Source: Paraburkholderia caballeronis
GTDB taxonomy: Bacteria; Pseudomonadota; Gammaproteobacteria; Burkholderiales; Burkholderiaceae
DNA: 64,000 bases
Direction of reading: 5' to 3'
Assembly: GCF_900104845.1 (NCBI RefSeq)
Contig: NZ_FNSR01000001.1
Coordinates: 1,488,001 to 1,552,000, forward strand
Of the stretch, positions 1-11,127 are shown one piece after another (the stretch's first letter is position 1; each line of letters begins with the position of its first letter). Under the pieces are notes generated by a model. That model did no database searches and was not told where the DNA came from. It saw only the letters and a program-made list of their open reading frames with translations. Both the position numbers and the translations under genes were made by a program.

Positions 1-2314
<2,314 letters not shown>

Positions 2315-3274
2315 ATGTCGTTCCGTTCGTTTCGTTTGTTCGTTCGCGCCGCCGCGCGCGTCGTGGCGGCGCTCGCGCGCGTTTGCGCATCCGTGCGGCT
2401 GCCGCAGACGCGCGGCGGCCGGATCGCGCTGTCGCTCGCGGTCGTCTATTTCGCCTGGGGCTCCACGTATCTCGGCGTGCACGTCGCGCTCGAATCGTTC
2501 CCGCCGCTGCTGCTGTCGGGCCTGCGCAACCTGTTCGCGGGCATCGGCCTGTTCGGGTTCGCGATGCGTCGTCGTCCGCCGTTGCCGAACCTGATCGAAG
2601 TGCGCAACGCGGGCATCGTCGGCACGATGCTCGTCGGCGTGTCGAGCGGGATGCTCGCTTATGGGATGCGCACGGTCGGCACCGGTCCCGCCGCCGTGCT
2701 GATCGCGACCGTGCCGCTGTTCGCGACGCTGATCGCCGCGACGACCGGCAGCCGCATCGCCAGGGGCGAGTGGGCGGCGATCGCGCTCGGGCTCGCGGGC
2801 ATCGCGGTGTTGAGCCACGGCGGCGGCGCGTCCGGCAGTCCCGGCGGCAGCCTCGCGATCCTGTGCGGCGCGCTCGCGTGGGCCGGCGGCGCGCATCTCG
2901 CGTCGCGCCTCACGCTGCCGTCGGACCTGTTCGTCGCGACCGCGTTGCAGATCGGCCTCGGCGGCGCGATCTCGACGACGGCCGCATGGATCGCCGGCGA
3001 ACGGATGGGGACGCTGCATTTCCTGCCCGCGCTCGCATTCGTGTACCTGATGCTGATCGGCACGATGGCCGCTTATGTCGCGTACGGCTATCTGATCCGC
3101 AACACGAGCCCGGTCATCGCGAGCAGCTGCATGTACGTGAATCCGGTCGTCGCGGTCGCGCTCGGCGCGCTGCTGCTCGGCGAGCCGGTCACGTCGTCGA
3201 CGGTCGTCGCGACCATGCTGATTCTCGCGAGCGTCGGACTGTCGTTCGTGTTCGATCGCCGGCGCGCGCGTTGA
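2315..3274 (+). CDS. EamA/DMT-family drug or metabolite exporter
   Basis: A 319-residue inner-membrane protein with two EamA (DUF6) repeats. After a basic N-terminus, TM1 begins IALSLAVVYFAWGSTYLGVH, the signature of the first EamA repeat; about ten hydrophobic helices follow, and the second repeat starts near LAILCGALAWAGGAHLASRL. The C-terminus ends in a short basic tail. Family members export amino acids or metabolites, but the substrate cannot be read from sequence. The ATG at 2315 (MSFRSFRLF) was chosen because upstream in-frame sequence is arginine-rich and non-conserved in character; a start closer to TM1 is possible. No linked gene suggests a pathway. Confidence 0.85.
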   Translation: MSFRSFRLFVRAAARVVAALARVCASVRLPQTRGGRIALSLAVVYFAWGSTYLGVHVALESFPPLLLSGLRNLFAGIGLFGFAMRRRPPLPNLIEVRNAGIVGTMLVGVSSGMLAYGMRTVGTGPAAVLIATVPLFATLIAATTGSRIARGEWAAIALGLAGIAVLSHGGGASGSPGGSLAILCGALAWAGGAHLASRLTLPSDLFVATALQIGLGGAISTTAAWIAGERMGTLHFLPALAFVYLMLIGTMAAYVAYGYLIRNTSPVIASSCMYVNPVVAVALGALLLGEPVTSSTVVATMLILASVGLSFVFDRRRAR

Positions 3275-3396
3275 CACGCGGGTCGGCCCACGCGCCGATT
3301 CTTCAATCGCGCTGTGCAATGTCCGGCCGTCGTTGCGGCGTGGGCCGCCGCGCTCGCGCGCGACGGCCATCGTCCTCACGACTTTCCTCCGTGCGG

Positions 3397-3531
3397 TTAT
3401 TTCGACTTCTCGGCGCTGTTCGTCACGGCGTGGCCGCCCGCGGACAGATCTTCTCCCGCGCCGGCGACCGTGTTGCACGCGGCGAGCGCGGCCGATGCGA
3501 CGACCAGAAGCAATGCGATGTAGCGTTTCAT
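3397..3531 (-). CDS. Entericidin-like small lipoprotein
   Basis: A 44-residue protein: MKRYIALLLVVASAALAACN, then a short hydrophilic tail. Residues 1-18 form a lipoprotein signal with the lipobox ALAAC, predicting lipidation at Cys19; the NTVAGAGEDL core directly after it is typical of entericidin A/B. These peptides sit in the cell envelope and have been linked to stress-related lysis in enteric bacteria; the role here is inferred. The ATG at 3531 follows a GGAGGA-type site. It is too small for many gene finders, but signal, lipobox and core agree. Confidence 0.85.
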   Translation of the reverse strand: MKRYIALLLVVASAALAACNTVAGAGEDLSAGGHAVTNSAEKSK

Positions 3532-3785
3532 GAACGTGTCCTCCGGGTGTAAGGCAAGTAAGGAAGCCAACGCACAGCACGCGGCGTGCCTGGCCCCCCG
3601 CGTGCACGCGCGAGACACCTCCTGCGCCTCGCGCGCGCCAGGTCCGCGGCTTGCTCGAATCCGGCAGCGGCCTTCGAAGCGCATCGCGCATCGGGCCGGA
3701 TAACGTAGACGAGAGCGACGACGAACGACGCCGGCCCGCGGCTAACGCGGTCCGCGCCGCTCGCGCCCCACAGGAGGACAACGCC

Positions 3786-3947
3786 ATGCTTCATTACGCC
3801 ATCGTGTTTTTCGTGATCGCACTGATCGCCGCGGTGTTCGGCTTCACCGGCATCGCGGCCGGCGCGGCCGAGATCGCGAAGATCCTTTTCTACATTTTCC
3901 TGGTGGTGTTCGTGGTCACGCTGCTGCTCGGCGTGCTGCGCTCATGA
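3786..3947 (+). CDS. DUF1328-family small membrane protein (YtjA-like)
   Basis: A 53-residue protein with two hydrophobic segments: [20 protein letters not shown] and, after a short AGAAEIAK linker, [17 protein letters not shown]. This pattern, with the [17 protein letters not shown] centre, is the DUF1328 signature. The function is unknown; members are small inner-membrane proteins often seen near stress genes. The start at 3786 follows an AGGAGG site about 7 nt upstream. Longer in-frame sequence to 3651 is arginine-rich and lacks a ribosome site. It lies 72 bp before a ferritin-like gene on the same strand, so the two could be cotranscribed. Confidence 0.85.
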   Translation: MLHYAIVFFVIALIAAVFGFTGIAAGAAEIAKILFYIFLVVFVVTLLLGVLRS

Positions 3948-4019
3948 GTGCATGACGTTCGCCGGCGCGCCGCGCCATGCGAAGCGCCGTCGTTTCCATT
4001 CCGTCCCAAGGAGAAGCAG

Positions 4020-4556
4020 ATGTCGAAGTCCCCATCCTCATTCGAGATCGACGTGAAACGCCTGCGCGACGATGCGCGGCACAACATGGAACAGGGTCCC
4101 GTCACGGCCAGCTACGGTGCGGATCGCGACACCGTGCTGAAGCTGCTGAACGACTCGCTCGCGACCGAACTGGTCTGCGTGCTGCGCTACAAGCGCCATT
4201 ACTTCATGGCGAAGGGAATCGAGTCCGAATCGGTCGCGGCCGAGTTCGCCCAGCACGCGACGGAGGAGCAGGAGCACGCGGATAAACTCGCCGCGCGCAT
4301 CGTGCAGCTCGGCGGCGAGCCGGATTTCGCGCCGCAGACGCTCGCGCAGCGCGCGCATTCCGAGTATCGCGAGGGCACCGACCTGACCGACATGATTCGC
4401 GAGAACCTCGTCGCGGAGCGGATCGCGATCGAGACGTATCGCGCGATCATCCGTTTCCTCGGCGACAGCGATACGACGACGCGACGGATCTTCGAGGAGA
4501 TCCTCGCGGTCGAGGAGGAGCATGCGGACGATATGACGGATCTGCTGGACAAATAA
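4020..4556 (+). CDS. Ferritin-like (bacterioferritin/Dps-type) protein
   Basis: A 178-residue cytoplasmic protein predicted to form a four-helix bundle with a di-iron site. Candidate ligands lie in ATELVCVLRYKRHYF (helix 1), AQHATEEQEHADKLA (an EExxH-like motif), ENLVAERIAIETYRAII and ILAVEEEHADDM. The family stores or detoxifies iron, or protects against peroxide. The ATG at 4020 follows an AAGGAG site by 8 nt. An upstream in-frame start would add a region overlapping the DUF1328 gene and is less likely. It faces the convergent MFS gene across 126 bp. The exact subfamily (bacterioferritin-like or Dps-like) is not settled. Confidence 0.8.
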   Translation: MSKSPSSFEIDVKRLRDDARHNMEQGPVTASYGADRDTVLKLLNDSLATELVCVLRYKRHYFMAKGIESESVAAEFAQHATEEQEHADKLAARIVQLGGEPDFAPQTLAQRAHSEYREGTDLTDMIRENLVAERIAIETYRAIIRFLGDSDTTTRRIFEEILAVEEEHADDMTDLLDK

Positions 4557-4682
4557 GCGCTGGCGGATTCGGCCCGGCAAGCTGCGCGCCGCGTGAGTCG
4601 GGAGACTCGCCCGGCGCGGTGCCGCGCGTGGCCGGCGGCCTGCAGCGCGCAGGCGTTCGAAGGAAACCAGCGTGTCCGACGC

Positions 4683-5891
4683 TCAAGACGCCGGGGCGCT
4701 CTCTCGCGGCCGCGTACGCCAATGCACCCACCCGGCGATAGCGGTAAACCCCAGCCCGCCGACGCAGACGCCGGTCCACCCGAGCGCATGCCACGCGGCG
4801 ACGCCGACCGCCGACCCGAGCGCGCCGCCGATGAAATAACAGACCATGTACACGGTGTTCACGCGGCTGCGCGCTTCGGGCCGCAGCGCATAGATGCGCG
4901 ACTGGTTCGAAATCTGCGCGGCCTGCACGCCGACGTCGAGCACGATCACGCCGATCACGAGCCCGGCGATGCTCGCTGACGACAGCGCGAAGATCACGAA
5001 CGCAATCGCGATCAGCGCGATCGACATCGTGACGATCGCGCGCGGTCCGCTCCGGTCCGCGAACCGGCCCGCATACGGCGCGGCGAGCGCGCCGGCCGCG
5101 CCGACGATCCCGAACAGACCGGCGGCCTTCGGCCCGAGGTGGAACGGTGCGCCCGCAAGCAGCAGCGTGAGCGCCGGCCAGAACAGGCTGAACGCGGCGA
5201 ACAGCGCGGCGCCGGTCGCGGCCGCCTCGCGCAGCCCGCGCAGTTCGACCGTCAAATGCCACAGCGACGCGAGCAACTGGCCGTAGCCGAGCGTCGAGGT
5301 CGGCCGGCTGCGCGGCAGCCGCAGCACGATCACGACGCCGAGCGCGATCAGCAGCGCGATCGACGCGCCGAACACCGCGCGCCAGCCGAAGTACTGGCCG
5401 ATGAAACCCGCCGCGGTCCGCGCGAGCAGGATGCCGATCAGCAGGCCGCTCATCACGATGCCGACCGCCTGGCCGCGCCGCTCGGGCGGCGCAAGCTCGG
5501 CGGAGAAGGGCACCGCCTGCTGCGCAATGGTGGACAGCACGCCGATCGCGAGGCTCGCGCCGATCAGCACCGGCAGCGTCGGCGCGGTCGCGGCGACGAA
5601 CAGCGCGATGCAGAGCCCGACCGTCTGCAACAGGATCAGCCGGCGGCGATCGACGCGGTCGCCGAGCGGCGCGAGCAGCAGCATGCCGGCCGCGTAGCCC
5701 AGCTGCGTGCCGGCCGGCACCGCGCCGATCCACGCGGCGGCGGCGTCCGGAAACGAACGGCGGAAGTCGTCCAGCAGCGGCTGGTTGTAGTAGATGTTCG
5801 CGACCGTCACGCCCGCGATCGTCGCGAGCAGAAGCAGCAGACCGTGCAGCGGGCGGGGCGCGCCGGCGGCGGATGCGTCGGAAGTGGACAT
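4683..5891 (-). CDS. MFS transporter
   Basis: A 402-residue inner-membrane protein with about 12 hydrophobic helices. The N-terminus has the sequence ATIAGVTVANIYYNQPLL, common in YnfM/sugar-efflux-type carriers, and the MFS motif between TM2 and TM3 reads PLGDRVDRRRLI. The half-domain linker lies near residues 195-215 (RLPRSRPTSTLGYGQ), and a second copy of the motif reads YAGRFADRSGPRAI. These proteins are proton-driven exporters of small molecules. The substrate is unknown and no regulator adjoins it. It converges with the ferritin-like gene. Confidence 0.85.
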   Translation of the reverse strand: MSTSDASAAGAPRPLHGLLLLLATIAGVTVANIYYNQPLLDDFRRSFPDAAAAWIGAVPAGTQLGYAAGMLLLAPLGDRVDRRRLILLQTVGLCIALFVAATAPTLPVLIGASLAIGVLSTIAQQAVPFSAELAPPERRGQAVGIVMSGLLIGILLARTAAGFIGQYFGWRAVFGASIALLIALGVVIVLRLPRSRPTSTLGYGQLLASLWHLTVELRGLREAAATGAALFAAFSLFWPALTLLLAGAPFHLGPKAAGLFGIVGAAGALAAPYAGRFADRSGPRAIVTMSIALIAIAFVIFALSSASIAGLVIGVIVLDVGVQAAQISNQSRIYALRPEARSRVNTVYMVCYFIGGALGSAVGVAAWHALGWTGVCVGGLGFTAIAGWVHWRTRPRESAPAS

Positions 5892-6022
5892 GGTCGCGAG
5901 GCGGGCGTCGCCCGGTTTCGGTCGGCAGGCTCAGAGGCTGCCGATGTTACCGGAGCGCGCCCGAACGCGTGCGCAGCCCGTCCGCCGTTTCGAGGCGGCG
6001 GCGCGGCGAGCCGGTGCAAACG

Positions 6023-6850
6023 TCAGGCGATCAGGTCGCCGCCCGGGTCGTGGAACGGATACGGGCCGTCCGCGTCGTCGACGTACGCATGGTGCGTGAC
6101 GATGCCGGTGCGCGGATCGTAGCGGTGCAGCGCGAACGCGGGCGGTTCGAGCGAGAACGCGGACGGGCCGTCGGCGCGCAGATCGAGCGTCACCTGATGC
6201 GCGGGCGCCGGCACCGCCGACGCGATCGTGCCGCCGAAGCGCACGAACATCGGCCGGTGCACGTGGCCGCAGATCACGCGTTCGATGTTCGGGTATCGCG
6301 CGACCAGGGCTTCGAGCCGCGTCGATGCTTCGGGCGCGAGCCGGATCGCGTCCATGTGGGCGATCCCGCAGTCGAACGGCGGATGATGCAGCGCGACGAT
6401 CGTCGGCCGTCCGCGCGCGTCTTCGAGTTGCGCGGCGAGCCAGTCGAGCCGCGCGTCGCACAGCGCGCCCGCGCTTTGTCCCGGCTGCATCGAGTCCAGC
6501 GCGATCACGCGCAGCGGGCCGACGTCCGCCGCGTACTGCACGAACTCGCCGCCCGCGCGCAGCTCGGGCCGCTCGGCAAACGCGGCGCGCAGCGGCTCGC
6601 GCGCGTCGTGGTTGCCGACCAGCAGGTAATACGGCAGTTCGAGCGCCGCGAGCAGCGACTTCAGGTGCGCATACTCTTCGGGCGTGCCGCGATCGACGAG
6701 GTCGCCAGTCATGATGACCGCGTCGGGGCGCGGCGTCAGCGCGTTCAGCTTCGCGATGCAGCGCGCGAGGCTTGCGGCGGTATCGACGCGGCGGTACGCG
6801 AGCGCGCCGGGCGGCTTCACGTGCAGGTCGCTGATCTGGGCGAGCAGCAT
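6023..6850 (-). CDS. Calcineurin-like metallophosphoesterase (CpdA/GlpQ-like phosphodiesterase)
   Basis: A 275-residue cytoplasmic enzyme with the full metallophosphoesterase motif set: QISDLHV near the N-terminus (DxH), TGDLVDRG, VGNHD, a histidine in the VALHHPPFD segment and GHVHRPMFV (GHxH). These bind two metals and hydrolyse phosphomono- or diesters. Class III cyclic-nucleotide phosphodiesterases and glycerophosphodiesterases share the layout. It is the last gene of a LacI-ABC importer operon, 49 bp after the ATPase gene, which suggests that it cleaves the imported compound rather than cAMP; that is inference. There is no signal peptide, so it should act after import. Confidence 0.8.
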   Translation of the reverse strand: MLLAQISDLHVKPPGALAYRRVDTAASLARCIAKLNALTPRPDAVIMTGDLVDRGTPEEYAHLKSLLAALELPYYLLVGNHDAREPLRAAFAERPELRAGGEFVQYAADVGPLRVIALDSMQPGQSAGALCDARLDWLAAQLEDARGRPTIVALHHPPFDCGIAHMDAIRLAPEASTRLEALVARYPNIERVICGHVHRPMFVRFGGTIASAVPAPAHQVTLDLRADGPSAFSLEPPAFALHRYDPRTGIVTHHAYVDDADGPYPFHDPGGDLIA

Positions 6851-6899
6851 GGTATCGAAACCTCTCAGGTGATGAATGACGTAAAGACGTCGAACGGGT

Positions 6900-7955
6900 T
6901 CACGCCAGCGCGATCAGCGCGTCCGGCGCGACCGACAGACCGACCGGCGTGCCGCGCGCCAGCTCCATGCGGCCCGCGACGTCGACGATCAGCGCATCGG
7001 GCGCCGCGCCGCCGATCGTGAGCCGCGTGCGCTCGCCGAGAAACGCCGCGTGTTCGACGACGCCGCGCAGCTGCGCGTTGGCCGGATCCGCGAGCCATGC
7101 GTCCTCGGGGCGGAAGAACAGTTCGGCCGCGTCCGCGTCCGCGTGCGCCGCATGGACCCGATGCGGCGCGGGCACTGCGCCGCCGGTCGTCGCGAGCGCG
7201 CCGTCGCGCCATTGTCCCGCGAGCCGGTTCAGCGTGCCGACGAACTGCGCGACCGCGCGGTTCGCCGGCCGATAGTAGATGTCGCGCGGCGTGCCGGCCT
7301 GCTCGATGCGGCCCGCGCCCATCACGACGATGCGGTCGCCGAGTTCCATCGCTTCGGCCTGGTCGTGCGTCACGTACACGGTTGTCACGCCGAGTTCGCG
7401 CAGCAGCGTGTTCATCTCGCCGCGCAGCGCATCGCGCAGCCGCGCGTCGAGCGCGGTCAGCGGCTCGTCGAGCAGCAGCACGCGCGGTCGCGGCGCGAGC
7501 GCGCGCGCCAGCGCGACGCGCTGGCGCTGGCCGCCGGACAGTTGCGCGATCGGTTTGTCGGCGTGCGCTTCGAGACGCATCATCGCGAGCAGTTCGTCGA
7601 CGCGCGCACGCGCGACGGCGGCCGGCGCGCGCTGGATCTTCAGCCCGTAGCCGATGTTGCCGCGCACCGTCAGGTTCGGAAACAGCGCGTAGTTCTGGAA
7701 CACCATGCCGACCTTGCGGCGCTCGATCGGCAGTCCGGTTACGTCGTCGTCGCCGAACGCGACGCGGCCGCCGGCGTCCGGCGTTTCGAGGCCCGCGATC
7801 AGCCGCAGCGTCGTCGTCTTGCCGCAGCCGGACGGGCCGAGCAGCACCAGCGTTTCGCCGGCCGCGATGTCGAGGTCGAGCGGTTCGAGCACGCGCGTGC
7901 CGCGAAACGTCTTCGCGCAGTTCGACAGCGTGATCGGAACGGAGTCGAGTTTCAT
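6900..7955 (-). CDS. ABC importer ATP-binding subunit (putrescine/iron/phosphonate type)
   Basis: A 351-residue ATPase. Walker A is GPSGCGKTTT (near residue 40), the Q-loop VFQNYALFPN, the signature LSGGQRQRVALARAL, Walker B VLLLDEP and the switch VYVTHDQAEA. The last 110 residues form a TOBE-type regulatory domain (FFRPEDAWL), as in PotA, FbpC and AEP-transport ATPases. Its ATG overlaps the stop of the preceding permease gene (ATGA), showing translational coupling. It powers uptake with the two permeases and the binding protein upstream. The substrate is not decided by sequence; the downstream phosphoesterase suggests an organophosphate. Confidence 0.9.
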   Translation of the reverse strand: MKLDSVPITLSNCAKTFRGTRVLEPLDLDIAAGETLVLLGPSGCGKTTTLRLIAGLETPDAGGRVAFGDDDVTGLPIERRKVGMVFQNYALFPNLTVRGNIGYGLKIQRAPAAVARARVDELLAMMRLEAHADKPIAQLSGGQRQRVALARALAPRPRVLLLDEPLTALDARLRDALRGEMNTLLRELGVTTVYVTHDQAEAMELGDRIVVMGAGRIEQAGTPRDIYYRPANRAVAQFVGTLNRLAGQWRDGALATTGGAVPAPHRVHAAHADADAAELFFRPEDAWLADPANAQLRGVVEHAAFLGERTRLTIGGAAPDALIVDVAGRMELARGTPVGLSVAPDALIALA

Positions 7956-8899
7956 CGGGATTCCTTGTTGCGTGCCGGGTGGCGCGCGGCGCGCTTCGAC
8001 GTCGCCGCGCCGGCCGCATCGACGCCGAGCCATTGCATCGCGACCAGCAGCGGCATCGTCATGATGAAGAACAGGATCGTGTAGGCGCTGCCGATCTCGA
8101 TGCGCAGCGACGCGTAGGTGTCCGCGAGGCCGACCGGCAGCGTCTTGGTGTCCGGCGTGTGCAGCATCCACGTGAGGTTGAATTCGCCGATCGACAGCGT
8201 GAGCACCGACAGCGCGCCCGCGACGATGCCGGGCCGCGCGTTCGGCAGCACGATCGTCGTGAACCGCTGCACGAAGCTCGCGCCGAGGCTCGCCGCGCCT
8301 TCTTCGAGCGTGCGCAGGTCGTTCGACGCGCAGACGGCCGTGACCGGCCGCACCATGAACGGCAGCGTGAACACGACGTGGCCGACGACGATGAACCAGA
8401 CGCTCATGCGGAACGCGCTGAAGCCGCCGTACACGACCAGCAGCGCGAGCGCGGACGCGAGGCCCGGCAGCGCGACCGGCATCACGAGCAGTTCCTCGAT
8501 CGCGCGCGACACGCGCGTGCGGCTGCGCGCGAGCGCGTAGCCGGCCGGCACGCCGGTGATGAGCGTGACCGCGAGCGTCGCGAACGCGACTTCGAGCGAC
8601 AGGAACACCGACGCGTGATACTGCGTCCACACCTCGTCGAGCCAGCGCAGCGTGAGCCCGCTCGCGACGCCGCGAAAGTAGTTGACGGTGAGACCCGCGA
8701 CGATCGACATCACGACCGGCACGATCAGGAACGCGCAGGTCGCGAGCGTGACTAGCCACTGGCCGAACGCGAGCCAGTGGCGCGCGGTGGGCAGCGCGAG
8801 GCCGCGCCGCTGCGACGAAGGCGGCAGGCCGGGCTGCGTCGGCGTGCCGGTCGCGGATGCGGTGCGCACCGAAGACGACGGATCGGCGAGCGAATTCAT
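7952..8899 (-). CDS. ABC importer permease subunit 2
   Basis: A 315-residue inner-membrane permease with a cytoplasmic N-terminus rich in S, T and P, then six or so helices starting at WLVTLATCAFLIVPVVMSIV. The binding-protein-dependent transport EAA loop is visible as TLEEGAASLGASFVQRFTTI followed by VLPNARPGI, which contacts the ATPase. It resembles PotC/PhnV-type subunits. The ATG at 8899 (MNSLADPSSS) follows a GGAGAC-type site. It overlaps the ATPase gene by 4 nt and lies 124 bp after permease 1, so the two presumably form a heterodimer channel. Confidence 0.88.
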   Translation of the reverse strand: MNSLADPSSSVRTASATGTPTQPGLPPSSQRRGLALPTARHWLAFGQWLVTLATCAFLIVPVVMSIVAGLTVNYFRGVASGLTLRWLDEVWTQYHASVFLSLEVAFATLAVTLITGVPAGYALARSRTRVSRAIEELLVMPVALPGLASALALLVVYGGFSAFRMSVWFIVVGHVVFTLPFMVRPVTAVCASNDLRTLEEGAASLGASFVQRFTTIVLPNARPGIVAGALSVLTLSIGEFNLTWMLHTPDTKTLPVGLADTYASLRIEIGSAYTILFFIMTMPLLVAMQWLGVDAAGAATSKRAARHPARNKESR

Positions 8900-9023
8900 G
8901 CGGACGTCTCCGGAAACGGGGCGAAACGCGCGGCGATCGTAACGTTGACGAGCGCCGCGTTTGCGGCGACAGCCGCGCAGGCCGTCGCCGTCGCGCAAGC
9001 CGCGAAGGGCAGGGCGGCGGCGC

Positions 9024-9848
9024 TCATGCGGTCGCGGCGACCGTCGCGCCGGTCAGCGTGCGTGCGACCGTCAGCACCGCCCACGTGACGAAGCCGAGCA
9101 CGATCGACAGCCCGGCGGCCGTCACCATGTTCGCGTTCAGCGTGAACTCGGTGTAGATCGTCATCGGCAGCACGTCGATGTCGGTCGCGAGCGTGAACGC
9201 GGTGCCGAACGCGCCCATCGCGGTCGCGAAGCACACCGCGCCCGCCGCGATCAGGCCCGGCGCGAGCGCGGGCAGGATCACGTCGCGCATGATCCGCCAC
9301 GGCGACGCGCCGAGCGAACGCGCGGCCTCTTCGAGCGACGCGTCGAGTTGCGACACGCACGCCATCACCGTGACGACGACGCGCGGAATCGAGAAATACA
9401 GGTAGCCGGCGAACAGCCCGGCCATCGAATAGGCGAACACCCAGCGTTCGCCGGTGAAGCGCAGCGCGAGCGCGCCGATCAGCCCCTGGCGGCCGGCCAG
9501 CATGATGACCATGAAGCCGACGACGACGCCCGGAAACGCGAGCGGAAACGTCAGCAGCGCGACGAGCGTGCGGCGGCCCGGGAATGCGCGGCGCGCGAGC
9601 AGCAGTCCGCAGATCACCGACAGCACCAGCGTCGTCGCGGTGACGGCCGCCGACAGCAGCACCGTCGCCGCGAGGCTGCGCATGTAGCGGCCGTTCGTCA
9701 GCAGCGCGCGGTAGGTGTCGAGCAGATGGCCGTCCGCGCTCACCTGCACCAGCGCGACCATCGGCAGCAGCCAGAACGCGCAGAACACCGCGAGCGCCGG
9801 CGCGACGAGCGCGACGCGCCAGCGCAGCGGAAACGTGAGGTCGTGCAT
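9024..9848 (-). CDS. ABC importer permease subunit 1
   Basis: A 274-residue inner-membrane protein with about six helices; the first is VALVAPALAVFCAFWLLPMV. The EAA coupling loop reads LEEAARSLGASPWRIMRDVI followed by LPALAPGL. It is PotB/PhnU-like and pairs with the second permease encoded downstream. The start lies 30 bp after the stop of the solute-binding gene, consistent with one operon. The following 124-bp gap to permease 2 is the longest within the transporter set and holds no evident gene. Confidence 0.88.
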   Translation of the reverse strand: MHDLTFPLRWRVALVAPALAVFCAFWLLPMVALVQVSADGHLLDTYRALLTNGRYMRSLAATVLLSAAVTATTLVLSVICGLLLARRAFPGRRTLVALLTFPLAFPGVVVGFMVIMLAGRQGLIGALALRFTGERWVFAYSMAGLFAGYLYFSIPRVVVTVMACVSQLDASLEEAARSLGASPWRIMRDVILPALAPGLIAAGAVCFATAMGAFGTAFTLATDIDVLPMTIYTEFTLNANMVTAAGLSIVLGFVTWAVLTVARTLTGATVAATA

Positions 9849-9878
9849 GGTCGCGACTCGCTTCGTGGCCTGGGCCGG

Positions 9879-11015
9879 TCAGTGCATGACCTGCAGATAA
9901 CGCTCGCCGAACGACTGCTGCTGCGCGGCCATCTTCGAGAAGTCGACCGCCTTCGCGCGCGCATAGTCGCTCGCGGGCAGGAACTTCGCGGCCGCTTCCG
10001 GCGACAGCGCGCTCGCGCGCACCGGACGCAGATACGCGTTCGCCCACAGCCGCTGGCCTTCGTCGGACAGCACGAAGTCGAGCACCTTCTTGCCGTTCGC
10101 CTCGTGCGGCGCGTGGTTCACCAGACTCATCACGTACGGCACCGAGATCGTGCCTTCCTGCGGGATCACGAATTCGACGTTCGCATGGTCCTTGTACTTC
10201 GCGCGATACGCGTCGAAGTCGTAGTCGAGCAGGATCGGAATCTCGCCGGACAACACGCGTGCATACGCGGTCTGCTTCGGCACGATCGGCTGATTCGCCT
10301 TCAGCTTGCCGAACCAGTCGAGCGCCGGCTGGAAGTTGTCGAGCGTGCCGCCCAACGCCTGGTTCACCGCGACCGCGCCCGCATAACCGACGAACGCGCT
10401 GGACGGATCGAGGTAGCCGATCATCCCCTTGTACTCCGGCTTCAGCAGGTCGGCCCACGAGCGCGGCACCGGCTTGCCTTCGAGCGCGTCCTTGTTCACG
10501 AAGAAGCCGAGCGTGCCCGAGTGGATCGCGAACCAGTAGCCCTGCGGGTCCTTCAGGTTCGCCGGGATGTCGTCCCAGTGCGCGGGGCGGTACGGCTCGA
10601 TCACGCCCTTGTCCTTCGCCTGGAACGCCGACGACACGCCGAGGTACACCACGTCCGCGACCGGGCTCTTCTGCTCGGCCATCATCTGCGCGATCGCCTG
10701 GCCCGAGTTCTTGTTGTCGAACGGCACGCGGATGCCGGTCTTCTGCTGGATCGCCTGGATCTGGCTCGCCCAGTCGGCCCATTCGGGCGGGCAGTTGTAG
10801 CAGATCGCGGTTTCTTCCGCGTGCGCCGCGAGCGGCAACGCGAAGCCGGACGCGAGCGCGAGCGCGGCCGCAAGCGACGCGACGTGCGATGCCGCATGCG
10901 ATACGACGCGCGATGCGGCGCGCGCCGCGAGATGCGAGGCCGCGCCGCACAGGCGCGGCAGCGGACGGGACAGCGGGCGCGCGAGTGCGCCAGCAAGGGC
11001 CGGTTGGCGGGTCAC
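9879..11015 (-). CDS. ABC importer periplasmic solute-binding protein
   Basis: A 378-residue secreted protein. The GTG at 11015 was chosen because a GGAG site precedes it by 7 nt. It gives an unusually long, arginine- and histidine-containing leader before the hydrophobic stretch LAAALALASGFALPLAAHAE, which ends in an AHA signal-peptidase site, so a later start is possible. The mature protein begins ETAICYNCPPEWADW and has the fold of family 1 binding proteins for iron, putrescine or phosphonates (GTLGFFVNKDAL, DYDFDAYRAKYKD, SDEGQRLWANAYLRPVR). Two cysteines near the mature N-terminus (CYNC) are unusual. It follows the LacI gene by 112 bp. The ligand is unknown. Confidence 0.85.
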   Translation of the reverse strand: MTRQPALAGALARPLSRPLPRLCGAASHLAARAASRVVSHAASHVASLAAALALASGFALPLAAHAEETAICYNCPPEWADWASQIQAIQQKTGIRVPFDNKNSGQAIAQMMAEQKSPVADVVYLGVSSAFQAKDKGVIEPYRPAHWDDIPANLKDPQGYWFAIHSGTLGFFVNKDALEGKPVPRSWADLLKPEYKGMIGYLDPSSAFVGYAGAVAVNQALGGTLDNFQPALDWFGKLKANQPIVPKQTAYARVLSGEIPILLDYDFDAYRAKYKDHANVEFVIPQEGTISVPYVMSLVNHAPHEANGKKVLDFVLSDEGQRLWANAYLRPVRASALSPEAAAKFLPASDYARAKAVDFSKMAAQQQSFGERYLQVMH

Positions 11016-11127
11016 AGCGGGTCTCCAGGTCGGTGAGAAAAGCGGGATGTCCGGCAGTCGCGCATCGGTGTCGGCGTGCCGTCGTTCTTGGGTCCGGGGT
11101 TCGTCGTGCGCTTGTCTGGTTCGGCGT